Origin: Nocardioides thalensis
Lineage (GTDB): Bacteria > Actinomycetota > Actinomycetes > Propionibacteriales > Nocardioidaceae
Reading direction: 5' to 3'
DNA length: 64,000 nt
Assembly: GCF_013410655.1 (NCBI RefSeq)
Contig: NZ_JACCFP010000001.1
Coordinates: forward strand, 3,743,501 to 3,807,500
Made by a program: the position numbers and the translations under genes. Below the pieces are notes generated by a model. The model was not told the origin of the DNA, did no database searches, and saw only the letters and a program-made list of their open reading frames with translations. Shown piece by piece: positions 51,075-60,458 of the stretch; positions within the stretch are counted from its first letter, which is position 1, and each line of letters opens with the position of its first letter.

Positions 51075-51088
51075 GTAGACAGGCTACA
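51074..51088. promoter_or_regulatory. PadR-type dyad over the padR start
   Basis: TGTAG-N5-CTACA (51074-51078 with 51084-51088), overlapping the start codon of the PadR gene. A related CTGTCTATA lies further toward the exporter gene (about 51107). Both together suggest control of the divergent promoter. Confidence 0.5.
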
Positions 51089-51161
51089 CAGCCGTCGTTA
51101 TGTTGTCTGTCTATACGTTGGCTCGCTACCTATAGCGCGGCTACCCGAGAAGGAGACGACG

Positions 51162-53279
51162 ATGACGACGACCGACGCGCGGCCCCGCGCCGCCGTACCG
51201 AACCGGATGGAGCGGCTCGCGACCTTCGCGCTGGCCCACCACTGGACCGCACTCGTCCTGTGGCTCGTGGCGCTCGTCGCGATCACGGTCGCCTCGACCG
51301 CCGTGGGCGACGACTACCGCAACGACATGTCGCTGCCGGGCACCGAGTCGCAGGAGATGATCGAGCTCCAGGAGGAGCACGGCATGACGTCCGGCGACAC
51401 GGTGACCGTCGTGCTGCACGACGAGCGCGGCTGGGACACGGACGCCGACGCGGTCGCGGCCCTCACCTCGGAGGTCGGCGCCCAGGACCACGTCGCCGCG
51501 GTCACGCCGCCCGAACAGGACGGCGGCACCGTCTCCGCGGACGGTACGACGGCGCTGGTCACCGTCGCGATGGACGCTCCGGCCGGCGAGGTGCCGGCGG
51601 AGGACTACCGGGCGATCATCGACGCGGCGCAGGAGCACGCGACCGACGACCTCCAGGTCGAGCTGTCGGGCGACGGGATCCGAGAGGCGCAGCAGAGCGA
51701 GGCGGGAGGCGGCGCGGAGGGCATCGGGATGCTCGCGGCGCTCGTGATCCTGCTGTTCATGTTCGGCTCGTTCCTCGCGGCGAGCCTGCCGATCGTGACC
51801 GCGATCTTCGCCGTGGGCTCCACGTTCGGGCTGGTCACCCTCATCTCCCACCTGACGATGGTGCCGGACTACACCGCGCCGATGCTGATGCTCGTCGGCC
51901 TCGGCGTCGGCATCGACTACGCGCTCCTGGTGTTCTCCCGCTTCCGCAGCGAGCTGCTGCTGCACGCCGACCGCGAGGCCGCGACCCGGGTCGCGATCGA
52001 CACTGCCGGCCGGTCCGTGCTCTTCGCCGGGGCGAGCGTGATCCTCGCGCTGGCGGGTCTCTACTCGCTGCGGATGGGCTCGCTCCAGGGCGTGGTCCTC
52101 GGCGTGGCGCTGACCGTGCTGATGACGATGATCGCCTCGCTCACCCTGCTGCCGGCGCTGCTGACGGTGTTCGGAAAGCGCATCGAGCGGTCCGTGCTCA
52201 AGCACGCGGCGAAGACCGGGCGGGTGCCGGGCCAGCGCTGGCGCTCCTGGGCCCGCGTCGTGCAGCGCTACCCGTGGCCGGCGCTGGTCGTGTCGCTCCT
52301 CGCGCTCGGAGCGCTGTCGCTCCCCGCCCTCGGCATGAACCTCGGCTTCTCCGACGCCGGCAACGACCACTCCAGCACGACCACGCGCCAGGCCTACGAC
52401 CTGGTCGAGGAGAAGTTCGGCGCGGGCGCCAACGGCCCGCTGGTGGTGATGACCGAGGGCACCCAGCAGGAGGCGGCCGCGGCGTACGACGAGGTGGCCG
52501 GCCATCCCGGCATCGCCGCGGCGAGCCCGCCCCGGCCGTCCGAGGACGGCGAGGTCTTCACCTCGCTGGCGTTCCCCGAGACCGGGCCGCAGGACGAGGC
52601 GACCTCCGACCTCGTGACCGAGCTGCGGTCCGACCTGGGCGAGCCCCACCTCGTCGGCGGGCCCACCGCGGCGCTGGTCGACTACTCAGCCACCGTGAGC
52701 GACCGCTTCCCGCTCTTCATCGGCCTGGTGGTCGGGCTCTCGGCCCTGCTGCTGATGGCGGTGTTCCGCTCGGTCCTGATCGCGATCAAGGCCGCCGTGC
52801 TCAACCTGCTGTCGATCGGGGCGTCGATGGGCGCGATCACGCTGGTGTTCCAGGACGGGCGCTTCGGCGCCGAGGCCGGGCCGATCGAGGCGTTCCTGCC
52901 GGTGATGATCTTCGCGATCGTGTTCGGCCTGTCGATGGACTACGAGGTGTTCCTCATGTCCCGGATGCACGAGGAGTGGACCCGCACCGGCGACGCGCAG
53001 CACTCCGTGCGCGAGGGCCTCGCCCACACGGGCGGGGTGATCACTGCCGCCGGCGCGATCATGGTCGTCGTGTTCGGCGCGTTCATCGCCTCGCCCGACC
53101 GGATGCTCCAGCAGATGGGGCTCGCCATGGCGGTCGCCGTGCTCCTCGACGCGGTGGTGATCAGATGCCTGGTCGTGCCGTCGGTGATGCGGCTGCTCGG
53201 CACCCGCGCGTGGTGGCTGCCGGGCTGGCTCGACCGGGTGCTGCCGCGGCTCGCGATCGAGCGGGAGCCGACGCGCTAG
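51162..53279 (+). CDS. MMPL-family RND exporter
   Basis: 705 residues from ATG 51162 (GAAGGAGA upstream). Twelve-helix MMPL layout in two halves: N-terminal helix, extracytoplasmic loop (DDYRNDMSLPGTESQEM), helices with LVGLGVGIDYALLVFSRFR and later FAIVFGLSMDYEVFLMSRMH, the paired GxD(Y) motifs for proton translocation. It probably exports lipids or drugs. It is divergent from PadR/HAAS. The stop shares CTAG with the convergent sterol-carrier gene. Confidence 0.92.
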   Translation: MTTTDARPRAAVPNRMERLATFALAHHWTALVLWLVALVAITVASTAVGDDYRNDMSLPGTESQEMIELQEEHGMTSGDTVTVVLHDERGWDTDADAVAALTSEVGAQDHVAAVTPPEQDGGTVSADGTTALVTVAMDAPAGEVPAEDYRAIIDAAQEHATDDLQVELSGDGIREAQQSEAGGGAEGIGMLAALVILLFMFGSFLAASLPIVTAIFAVGSTFGLVTLISHLTMVPDYTAPMLMLVGLGVGIDYALLVFSRFRSELLLHADREAATRVAIDTAGRSVLFAGASVILALAGLYSLRMGSLQGVVLGVALTVLMTMIASLTLLPALLTVFGKRIERSVLKHAAKTGRVPGQRWRSWARVVQRYPWPALVVSLLALGALSLPALGMNLGFSDAGNDHSSTTTRQAYDLVEEKFGAGANGPLVVMTEGTQQEAAAAYDEVAGHPGIAAASPPRPSEDGEVFTSLAFPETGPQDEATSDLVTELRSDLGEPHLVGGPTAALVDYSATVSDRFPLFIGLVVGLSALLLMAVFRSVLIAIKAAVLNLLSIGASMGAITLVFQDGRFGAEAGPIEAFLPVMIFAIVFGLSMDYEVFLMSRMHEEWTRTGDAQHSVREGLAHTGGVITAAGAIMVVVFGAFIASPDRMLQQMGLAMAVAVLLDAVVIRCLVVPSVMRLLGTRAWWLPGWLDRVLPRLAIEREPTR

Positions 53280-53641
53280 TCGGGCTCGATCGGGAGGTAC
53301 GGCGCGAGGTCGGTCCGCTCGCCGCTTGCCGTGACCCGGTGCTCGGCGACCGCATCGGGCCACGTCAGGCGGCCGGTCGCGAGCGCGATCCACGTCTCGG
53401 CGTCGGTCTCGATGACCGCGGGCGGCGTACCCCTGGTGTGGCGGACGCCCTCGACGCACTGCACGGCGGCGTACGGCGGCACGCGGACCTCCACCGACCG
53501 GCCGGGGGCGCGCAGCTCGAGCACCGCGAGGTAGTGCTTGGTCAGCAGTCGCAGGTCGACCCGGTCGGCGGTGCCGGCAGCGACCCGGGTGAGCGCGTCG
53601 GCGACGTCGGCGGGGTCGGCGGGACGGAGACGGGCGGGCAC
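53276..53641 (-). CDS. Sterol-carrier-family protein
   Basis: 121 residues, GTG start. LTKHYLAVLELRAPGRSVEV, RVPPYAAVQCVEG and ETDAETWIALATGRLTWPDA match the actinobacterial SCP-like family encoded near purF. Probably binds a lipid or acyl ligand. It is convergent with the exporter gene; the two stops lie on the same CTAG. Confidence 0.82.
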   Translation of the reverse strand: MPARLRPADPADVADALTRVAAGTADRVDLRLLTKHYLAVLELRAPGRSVEVRVPPYAAVQCVEGVRHTRGTPPAVIETDAETWIALATGRLTWPDAVAEHRVTASGERTDLAPYLPIEPD

Positions 53642-53661
53642 CCCGTCATTGTGCCGGGCGG

Positions 53662-56016
53662 TCAGTGGTAGGCGAGCGCGGTCTCCAGCTGTTCGGCGAT
53701 GCTCGGCTCGGTGGTGTCGCCTGCGACGAGCGCGACGGTGTGCACGGTGCCGGTGAACGCGTTGGCGTGGTCGAAGCCGTAGGCGTCGGTGACGGGCGAG
53801 CCGCGGTCGACACCCACGTTGAGGGTCTCGTCCACGGCGAAGGTTCGCGGCGCCGTACGCCCGACCCGGCCGGAGCCGACCTTGGTGCCGTCGACCAGCA
53901 GCGTGGCCACGCCTCCGCCGCCGAGCTCGCCGGGCGCCCCGTCGTAGGCGAACTCGAGGACGATCTCGTGCGGGCCCTCCCCCAGCGGCCGCTCGGCGGT
54001 CACGGAGAAGTGCTCGGTGCCGAGGAAGTTGTAGTGGTAGACCGGGCGCCCGGCGTCGAGGTAGAGCGACCAGCCTCCGAAGCGGCTGCCCTGCGCGACC
54101 ACGACGCCGTCGGCACCGCCCGCCGGCACCTCGACGTGAGCGGTCACCGCGAACGACCCGTTCCTGAGGTTGGGCAGGTGCTGCTCGCGGACCCACTTGT
54201 CCTTCGGCGTGAGCACGGCGACCTGGCGGCGCGGCCGCCCGCTCTGTGCGAACGCCCGGGCGCCCGCGCCGTCGTCGAGCGGGAAGACCTGGAACCGCCG
54301 CGCCTCGGCCGCGAACAGCTCCTTCAGGTCGGCCAGCTTCTCGGGGTGCTCAGCCGCGACGTCGCGCGCCTGGGACCAGTCGGAGGTCGTGTCGTAGAGC
54401 TCCCAGACGTCGTCCTCGAACGTGCTGTCGGCGGGGTCGAAGAGCTTCCAGGGCACCCGGTGCTGGGCGACGGCGGTCCAGCCGTCGTGGTAGATCCCGC
54501 GGTTGCCGAGCATCTCGAAGTACTGGGTCGTGTGCCGGTCGGGCGCGTCCCCGTCGTCGAACGTGTAGCGGAAGGAGGTGCCCTCGATCGGGCGCTGGGC
54601 GACACCGTTGACGCTCTCGGGGTGCGGGATGCCCGCAGCCTCCAGGATGGTCGGGGCGACGTCGATGACGTGGTGCCACTGCTGGCGGACCGCGCCGCGG
54701 TCGCGGATGCCGGCCGGCCAGTGGACGACGAGCCCGTTGCGGGTTCCGCCGTAGTGGGACGCGACCTGCTTCGCCCACTGGTAGGGGGTGTCCATCGCGA
54801 AGGCCCAGCCCACGTTGTAGTGCGGGTACGTCGTCGGGCCGCCGATCTCGTCGAGCTGGTCGATCATGTCGGCGGACGGGTCGAAGAGCCCGTTGAAGAC
54901 CCGCACCTCGTTGGTGGTGCCGTCGAACCCAGCCTCGGCGGAGGCGCCGTTGTCACCCAGGATGTAGAAGATCAGGGTGTTGTCGAGCTCTCCGGTGCGA
55001 CGCAGGAACTCGACGACCTTGCCGATCTGCGCGTCGGTGTGCTCGGCGAACGCCGCGTAGGTCTCCATCAGCCGCTCGGCGAGCGTGCGCTGGGTGTCGT
55101 CGAGCGCGTCCCAGGTGGGCACGTCGCCCTGCCAGGGTGCGAGCTCGGTGTCCTCGGGCACGAGACCGAGCTCCTTCTGGCGGGCGAGGGTGATCTCGCG
55201 CTGCTCGGTGTAGCCGTGCGCGAACTCGCCGCGATAGGGGTTGTCGCGGCGGAGCTCCTCCGGGAGGTGGAACGGCGCGTGCGTCGCGCCGAAGGCGAGG
55301 TAGGTGAACCACGGCTTCTCGGGGTCGTGCGCCCGCACCCGGGTGATCCAGTCCGTCGCCTTCTCGACCAGGTCCTCGGAGAGGTGGTAGTCGCCCTCCT
55401 CCTGCGAGGGCAGCTCGACGTGGTTGGTCTGGTCGATGAGGGTGGGCGTGAACTGGCTGGTCTCGCCGAAGAACCCGCCGTAGAACCGCTCGAAGCCCTC
55501 GTTGGTCGGCCACCGGTCGAACGGCCCGCGGGCGGTCTGCTCCCACACCGGCGTCTGGTGCCACTTGCCGAACGCGCCGGTGGCGTAGCCGTTGAGGTTG
55601 AGCGTCTGCGCGAGGGTGGCGGCGTCCGGCCCGCGCATGCCGTCGTAGCCGGGTGCGTCGGTCGCCATCTCGGTCAGGACCCCCATCCCAACGCTGTGAT
55701 GGTTGCGGCCGGTCAGCAGCGCCGCCCGGGTGGGCGCGCAGATGGCGGTGGTGTGGAAGCGGCCGAAGCGCAGGCCGTTGTCGGCGAGCTCCTCGGCCAC
55801 CGGCATCCGGCACGGGCCGCCGAACGCGGAGGAGGCACCGAAGCCCATGTCGTCGAGGAGGATCACGAGCACGTTGGGCGCACCCTCGGGCGCCGTCAGC
55901 CGCGGCTGCGGCGGGAACGGCGCGGTCTGCTGGTTGCGGGTCTCCGCGGTCTCGACGGCCGGGCGCGGGGCGAAGGCCGGGAGGTGGGTGCGGTCGAGGG
56001 AGGGGGTGGTCGGCAT
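53662..56016 (-). CDS. Sulfatase (arylsulfatase-type)
   Basis: 784 residues. NVLVILLDDMGFGASSAFGG supplies metal-binding Asp pairs; the formylglycine motif is CAPTRAALLTGR (CxPxR), so it needs a formylglycine-generating enzyme. A C-terminal ~200-residue beta-sandwich (FAVTAHVEVPAGGADGVVVA) follows. No signal peptide, so the protein is probably cytoplasmic. Substrate unknown. Confidence 0.9.
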   Translation of the reverse strand: MPTTPSLDRTHLPAFAPRPAVETAETRNQQTAPFPPQPRLTAPEGAPNVLVILLDDMGFGASSAFGGPCRMPVAEELADNGLRFGRFHTTAICAPTRAALLTGRNHHSVGMGVLTEMATDAPGYDGMRGPDAATLAQTLNLNGYATGAFGKWHQTPVWEQTARGPFDRWPTNEGFERFYGGFFGETSQFTPTLIDQTNHVELPSQEEGDYHLSEDLVEKATDWITRVRAHDPEKPWFTYLAFGATHAPFHLPEELRRDNPYRGEFAHGYTEQREITLARQKELGLVPEDTELAPWQGDVPTWDALDDTQRTLAERLMETYAAFAEHTDAQIGKVVEFLRRTGELDNTLIFYILGDNGASAEAGFDGTTNEVRVFNGLFDPSADMIDQLDEIGGPTTYPHYNVGWAFAMDTPYQWAKQVASHYGGTRNGLVVHWPAGIRDRGAVRQQWHHVIDVAPTILEAAGIPHPESVNGVAQRPIEGTSFRYTFDDGDAPDRHTTQYFEMLGNRGIYHDGWTAVAQHRVPWKLFDPADSTFEDDVWELYDTTSDWSQARDVAAEHPEKLADLKELFAAEARRFQVFPLDDGAGARAFAQSGRPRRQVAVLTPKDKWVREQHLPNLRNGSFAVTAHVEVPAGGADGVVVAQGSRFGGWSLYLDAGRPVYHYNFLGTEHFSVTAERPLGEGPHEIVLEFAYDGAPGELGGGGVATLLVDGTKVGSGRVGRTAPRTFAVDETLNVGVDRGSPVTDAYGFDHANAFTGTVHTVALVAGDTTEPSIAEQLETALAYH

Positions 56017-56151
56017 GACGGCGACCGTAGGTCGGGGTGGTCACCGGCACACGGGTTGCGATCAGCGTGCACCTAACCGGGCCGGTACGCCGCCCGCGCC
56101 GGTTCGGGCCACTTCGCACGGCGCGTGGGCCGTTCCGCCACAATGGCGCCC

Positions 56152-57183
56152 ATGCGTCGTACTGCCGTCCTGGCCTGTGCCCTCCTGGGTCTCGCTCCGC
56201 TGCTCGCGGCGTGCAGCGACGACGAGGAGGCGGGTGCGACCGACGTCGGCGACGTGATCCCGGCCAACGAGGACGACCAGTTCGAGGGGCCGCGCGCGTC
56301 GACGGTGCTCGTGCCGTCCGGGCAGCTGAAGGTGTGGCTGGGCAAGCCCGTCGACGCGGTGGAGCGCAACGACACCCGCCAGCTCGAGGAGCTCCAGGCG
56401 CCCGCCGGCGCGAGCCTGGTGCCGATCACCTGGCGGATGGAGAGCGCGTTCCCCGACGCGGCCGGGTTCCTCGGCGAGACGCCCGCGGTCGGCATCGACC
56501 TGGTCACCGACGGCGAGTCCTACCGGCTGCCCGCGCCCGACCCGGAGTCCGAGGCGGGCGAGTCGTTCTACGTCGTGGCCGACGGCGACGCCACGGACGT
56601 CAGCCTGGACGTCGAGTTCGACGGCGTCACCCAGACGGTCGACCTCCGGACCCGCAAGCGCGACGCCGGCCGCGCGGAGGCCCTTTACGACCTTGACGAG
56701 GCGCGGCTGCGGCCCGAGGACTGCGGCTCCGACGACTGGCACGACGAGCGGATCGTCTACGCGTGCGAGCTGACCGGGCCGCTCCTGCTCCCCTACGCCA
56801 ACGGCGAGTGGGCCGACAAGGGCCACCAGTGGCTCGCCGTGCGGCTGCACACCACGCTGCGCCAGTGGGTCATCGCCGACGGCGAGGGCGGCGGGGCGCT
56901 CTACATCGGCGGGCGCACCAAGCTGGACGCGACGCTCGACGAGGAGAAGCCGGTCGCGACGTTCGACGGCGCGCTCAACGAGTGCCCGGTGCCGGGCAAC
57001 GCGTCGTGCATGGCCGAGCGCCTGCTGATCTTCGACGTCGAGGAGGGCGACGTGCCCACCAAGCTCGAGGTCGACCAGGAGTACAAGCTGGCCCTGCTCA
57101 ACCGCTGGGGCGGCTACTCCCCCAAGGAGCGCCTGACCGACTCCGTCGGCGGCAGCCTGAGGTTCGACCTGCCGAAGGACTGA
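56152..57183 (+). CDS. Lipoprotein of unknown function
   Basis: 343 residues. ATG 56152 (MRRTAVLACALLGLAPLLAAC) gives a lipobox LAAC; ATG 56143 is a possible alternative. The rest is acidic with Cys-containing strands (EDCGSDDWHDERIVYACELT and NECPVPGNASCMA) and no known family. It is convergent with purL. Probably a surface lipoprotein. Confidence 0.72.
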   Translation: MRRTAVLACALLGLAPLLAACSDDEEAGATDVGDVIPANEDDQFEGPRASTVLVPSGQLKVWLGKPVDAVERNDTRQLEELQAPAGASLVPITWRMESAFPDAAGFLGETPAVGIDLVTDGESYRLPAPDPESEAGESFYVVADGDATDVSLDVEFDGVTQTVDLRTRKRDAGRAEALYDLDEARLRPEDCGSDDWHDERIVYACELTGPLLLPYANGEWADKGHQWLAVRLHTTLRQWVIADGEGGGALYIGGRTKLDATLDEEKPVATFDGALNECPVPGNASCMAERLLIFDVEEGDVPTKLEVDQEYKLALLNRWGGYSPKERLTDSVGGSLRFDLPKD

Positions 57184-57189
57184 CGGGGC

Positions 57190-59433
57190 TCAGGCGCCCA
57201 GCGCGGCGGGCAGCGTCGCGGTCCAGGCCGCGCGCAGCTCCTCCAGGGGTACGTCGAAGACGCCCTCGACGACGAGCGCGTCGCCGCCGGTGGCGCCGAT
57301 CTCGGCGACCGGCACGCCGTGGGCCTCGGCGGATCCGACGATCTCCGCGACCTGGTCGGCGCGCACCGTGACGATCGCGCGCGCTGCCGACTCGGAGAAC
57401 AGCTGGACGAACGGGTCACCGTCGAGGGTCACGGTCGCGCCGATGCCGCTCACCATCGCGCTCTCGGCGAGCGCCTGCGCGAGCCCGCCGTCGGAGAGGT
57501 CGTGCGCGCTCTTGACGATGCCGACGACGTCCGCCAGCACCTGGGCGAGCCGACGCTCGGCAGCGAGGTCGACCTGCGGCGGGAGGCCGCCGAGGTGGCC
57601 GTGCACCACGTGGGCCCACTCCGAGCCGGAGAGCTCCTCGCGGGTGGTGCCGAGGAGCAGGATCCGCTCGTCGGCCGCCTGGAACGACGACGGGGTGCGG
57701 CGCCGTACGTCGTCGATCACGCCGAGCACGGCGACGACCGGCGTCGGGAGGATCGCAGTCTCGCCGGTCTGGTTGTAGAGGCTGACGTTGCCGCCGGTGA
57801 CCGGGATGCCGAGCTCGACGCAGGCGTCCTTCAGGCCGCGACAGGCCTCGGCGAACTGCCACATGACGTCGGTGTCCTCGGGCGAGCCGAAGTTGAGGCA
57901 GTCGCTGACCGCGAGCGGCCGGGCGCCGCCGGTGGCGACGTTGCGGTAGGACTCGACGAGCGCGAGCTGGGCGCCGGCGTAGGGGTCGAGCTTCGCGAAC
58001 CGGCCGTTGCAGTCGGTGGCGACCGAGACCCCGAGGTGGGTCTCCTCGTCGACGCGGATCATGCCGCTGTCGGCGGGCTGCGCGAGGACGGTGTTGCCGA
58101 GGACGTAGCGGTCGTACTGGTCGGTGATCCACGACTTGTCGCAGAGGTTCGGGCTGGCGACCAGCTTGAGCAGGGTGTCGCGGAGCTCGGCGCCGGTCGT
58201 GGGCCGCGGCAGTGCCTCGGCGGCGTCGGCTTGGAGCGCGTCCTGCCAGTCCGGCCGGGCGAACGGCCGCTGGTAGACGGGGCCCTCGTGGGCGACGGTG
58301 CGCGGCGGCACGTCGACGATCGTCTCGCCGTGCCAGGTGATCTCGAGCCGGCCGGTGGTGGTGACCTCGCCGATGTCGACCGCCTCGACGTCCCACTTCG
58401 CGCAGATCGCGAGGAACTCGGCGACGTCGCCCGGCTCGACGACGGCCATCATCCGCTCCTGGCTCTCGCTCATGAGGATCTCCTCGGGCGAGAGGGTGGA
58501 GTCGCGCAGCGGGACCCGGTCGAGCTCGCAGCGCATCCCGCCGTCACCGGCCGAGGCGAGCTCGGAGGTGGCGCAGGAGAGGCCGGCGCCACCGAGGTCC
58601 TGGATGCCGGCGACGACCCCGGCGCGGAAGAGCTCGAGCGTGCACTCGATGAGCAGCTTCTCCATGAACGGGTCGCCGACCTGGACGCTGGGCCGCTTGG
58701 CCGGACCGTCGGCGTCGAACGTCTCCGACGCGAGCACCGACACGCCGCCGATGCCGTCGCCCCCGGTGCGGGCGCCGTACAGCATCACCCGGTTGCCGGT
58801 GCCGGACGCCTTGGCCAGGTGCAGGTCCTCGTGCTTGAGCACGCCGACGCAGAGCGCGTTGACCAGCGGGTTGCCGAGGTAGGTCTCGTCGAACACCGCC
58901 TCGCCGCCGATGTTGGGCAGGCCCAGGCAGTTGCCGTAGCCGCCGACCCCGGCGACGATCCCCGGCAGCACCCGGTGGGTGTCGTCGGCCTCGAGCGGGC
59001 CGAAGCGCAGCGGGTCCATCACCGCGACCGGGCGGGCGCCCATCGCGAGGATGTCGCGGACGATGCCGCCGACGCCGGTCGCGGCGCCCTGGTAGGGCTC
59101 GACGTACGACGGGTGGTTGTGCGACTCGACCTTGAACGTGACCGCGTAACCCTGGCCGATGTCGATGACGCCGGCGTTCTCGCCGATGCCGGCGAGCATC
59201 TTGCCGACGGGCGTCTCCTGCGGGATCTCCCCGAACTGCTTGAGGTGGACCTTGGAGCTCTTGTAGGAGCAGTGCTCGCTCCACATGACCGAGTACATGG
59301 CCAGCTCGGCCCCGGTGGGGCGGCGGCCGAGGATCTCGCGGATCCGCTGGTACTCGTCCGCTTTGAGTCCGAGCTCGGCCCAGGGCTGCTCGCGGTCGGG
59401 ATCGTCGGACGCAACGGAGACGGTGTCGAGCAC
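57190..59433 (-). CDS. purL: Phosphoribosylformylglycinamidine synthase II
   Basis: 747 residues, the small PurL form that needs PurS and Pur[21 protein letters not shown] near the N-terminus and [20 protein letters not shown] with repeated Gly-rich ATP-binding loops are PurL features. It makes FGAM from FGAR, with PurQ supplying ammonia. GTG start; the partners purQ and purS lie 3.7 kb away on the same strand. Confidence 0.97.
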   Translation of the reverse strand: MLDTVSVASDDPDREQPWAELGLKADEYQRIREILGRRPTGAELAMYSVMWSEHCSYKSSKVHLKQFGEIPQETPVGKMLAGIGENAGVIDIGQGYAVTFKVESHNHPSYVEPYQGAATGVGGIVRDILAMGARPVAVMDPLRFGPLEADDTHRVLPGIVAGVGGYGNCLGLPNIGGEAVFDETYLGNPLVNALCVGVLKHEDLHLAKASGTGNRVMLYGARTGGDGIGGVSVLASETFDADGPAKRPSVQVGDPFMEKLLIECTLELFRAGVVAGIQDLGGAGLSCATSELASAGDGGMRCELDRVPLRDSTLSPEEILMSESQERMMAVVEPGDVAEFLAICAKWDVEAVDIGEVTTTGRLEITWHGETIVDVPPRTVAHEGPVYQRPFARPDWQDALQADAAEALPRPTTGAELRDTLLKLVASPNLCDKSWITDQYDRYVLGNTVLAQPADSGMIRVDEETHLGVSVATDCNGRFAKLDPYAGAQLALVESYRNVATGGARPLAVSDCLNFGSPEDTDVMWQFAEACRGLKDACVELGIPVTGGNVSLYNQTGETAILPTPVVAVLGVIDDVRRRTPSSFQAADERILLLGTTREELSGSEWAHVVHGHLGGLPPQVDLAAERRLAQVLADVVGIVKSAHDLSDGGLAQALAESAMVSGIGATVTLDGDPFVQLFSESAARAIVTVRADQVAEIVGSAEAHGVPVAEIGATGGDALVVEGVFDVPLEELRAAWTATLPAALGA

Positions 59434-59492
59434 GGGGTCAATCTATCGGCGCGCGGCGGCGCCGCTGAATCGGCGGTCCAGCGTGAACAGGG

Positions 59493-60233
59493 TCAGCGGA
59501 GCGACGTTCCGCGCAGGTTGCGCGGCGCCCGCCACTGGACCCGGGCGAGCACCTCGTCGCGGTCGGCGTCCGACGAGCCGTAGACCGTGACCGACCACGG
59601 CGCCCGCGGATACATCAGCGCCGACTTGAAGCGGTGGCTGCCGGACTGCGCGACCAGGTCCCAGCGCAGCAGCCCGCGCCAGCGCGAGGTCTTGCGCACC
59701 TTGCCGTCGAAGTAGTGGCGGCGCCCCGCGGCGGTGCTCTCCCACTGCGAGTAGTGCACCTCGACGCTGCCCCCGGAGGAGGCGGTGATGGTGCACTCGG
59801 CGTAGACGACGCGGCCGTTCGCCGGCATCCGGGTGCAGCTGTCCGCGCCGGGGAACACCCAGCGCAGGCCGCGGATGCCGTCGGGCTGGGTGGTGCAGTC
59901 GGCGCTCGAGGCGGTGTTGCGCCCGTCCCAGCAGCGGTACGCCGCCGCGGCGTCCTGCACCGGCTCGGTCGGCCCCGTGGGCCGGGGTCGGCTCTCCCTG
60001 TCGTCGTCCGGGTCCGAGCGATTGCCGGCGTCGCCGACCGACTCGCCCGACATGGCGCTCGACTGCGGGTCGGCCGCGCCCGAGGCCACCGCCTCCGGCG
60101 CGTCACCCGCGCCCGCCGGCTCCGTGTCCCCGAACAACAGCGCTGCGCCGACGACGCCGAAGATCGCGGCGACCAGGCACAGCGCCACGACGATCAGCGC
60201 GACCGGGCGACCGCGACGTGGGGGCGTCGACAC
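59493..60233 (-). CDS. Exported or membrane-anchored protein
   Basis: 246 residues, GTG start. N-terminal basic patch and one helix (VALIVVALCLVAAIFGVVGA), Pro/Ser/Asp-rich linker (about 35-90), then a compact domain with four Cys (YRCWDGRNTASSADCTTQ, ADSCTRMPANGRVVYAECTI) and strands DLVAQSGSHRFKSALMY. Family not recognised; similar proteins accompany actinobacterial Ser/Thr kinases. It follows purL on the opposite end. Confidence 0.65.
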   Translation of the reverse strand: MSTPPRRGRPVALIVVALCLVAAIFGVVGAALLFGDTEPAGAGDAPEAVASGAADPQSSAMSGESVGDAGNRSDPDDDRESRPRPTGPTEPVQDAAAAYRCWDGRNTASSADCTTQPDGIRGLRWVFPGADSCTRMPANGRVVYAECTITASSGGSVEVHYSQWESTAAGRRHYFDGKVRKTSRWRGLLRWDLVAQSGSHRFKSALMYPRAPWSVTVYGSSDADRDEVLARVQWRAPRNLRGTSLR

Positions 60234-60330
60234 GGGCTCACGTTAACGCAACCCGCGCCCGGCGGCTGCTCAGCATCGGGCGCGGGCGGCCGATCGGGCA
60301 GGGTCGGGAAAATCGATAATCACACCTATG

Positions 60331-60358
60331 TAATTCATTCCCTCGAACGTGAATTACG
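60331..60358. promoter_or_regulatory. Inverted repeat and A/T-rich promoter region
   Basis: GTAATTCA-N12-TGAATTAC (60331-60338 with 60351-60358), a perfect dyad in an A/T-rich stretch between the exported protein and the DUF1906 gene. Downstream GTTACTTGTGTGATT and GTTATTGTGACG resemble repeated GTNAC/GTGA elements. This may be a MtrA-type or other response-regulator region; that is speculative. Confidence 0.4.
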
Positions 60359-60458
60359 CGTTTGTAGTTATTCGCGAAGGCTGTTACTTGTGTGATTTCT
60401 GTGGTTATTGTGACGCCGCTTCCGACGGACATGACCGCCACTTCCCTGGAGTCCCGCC

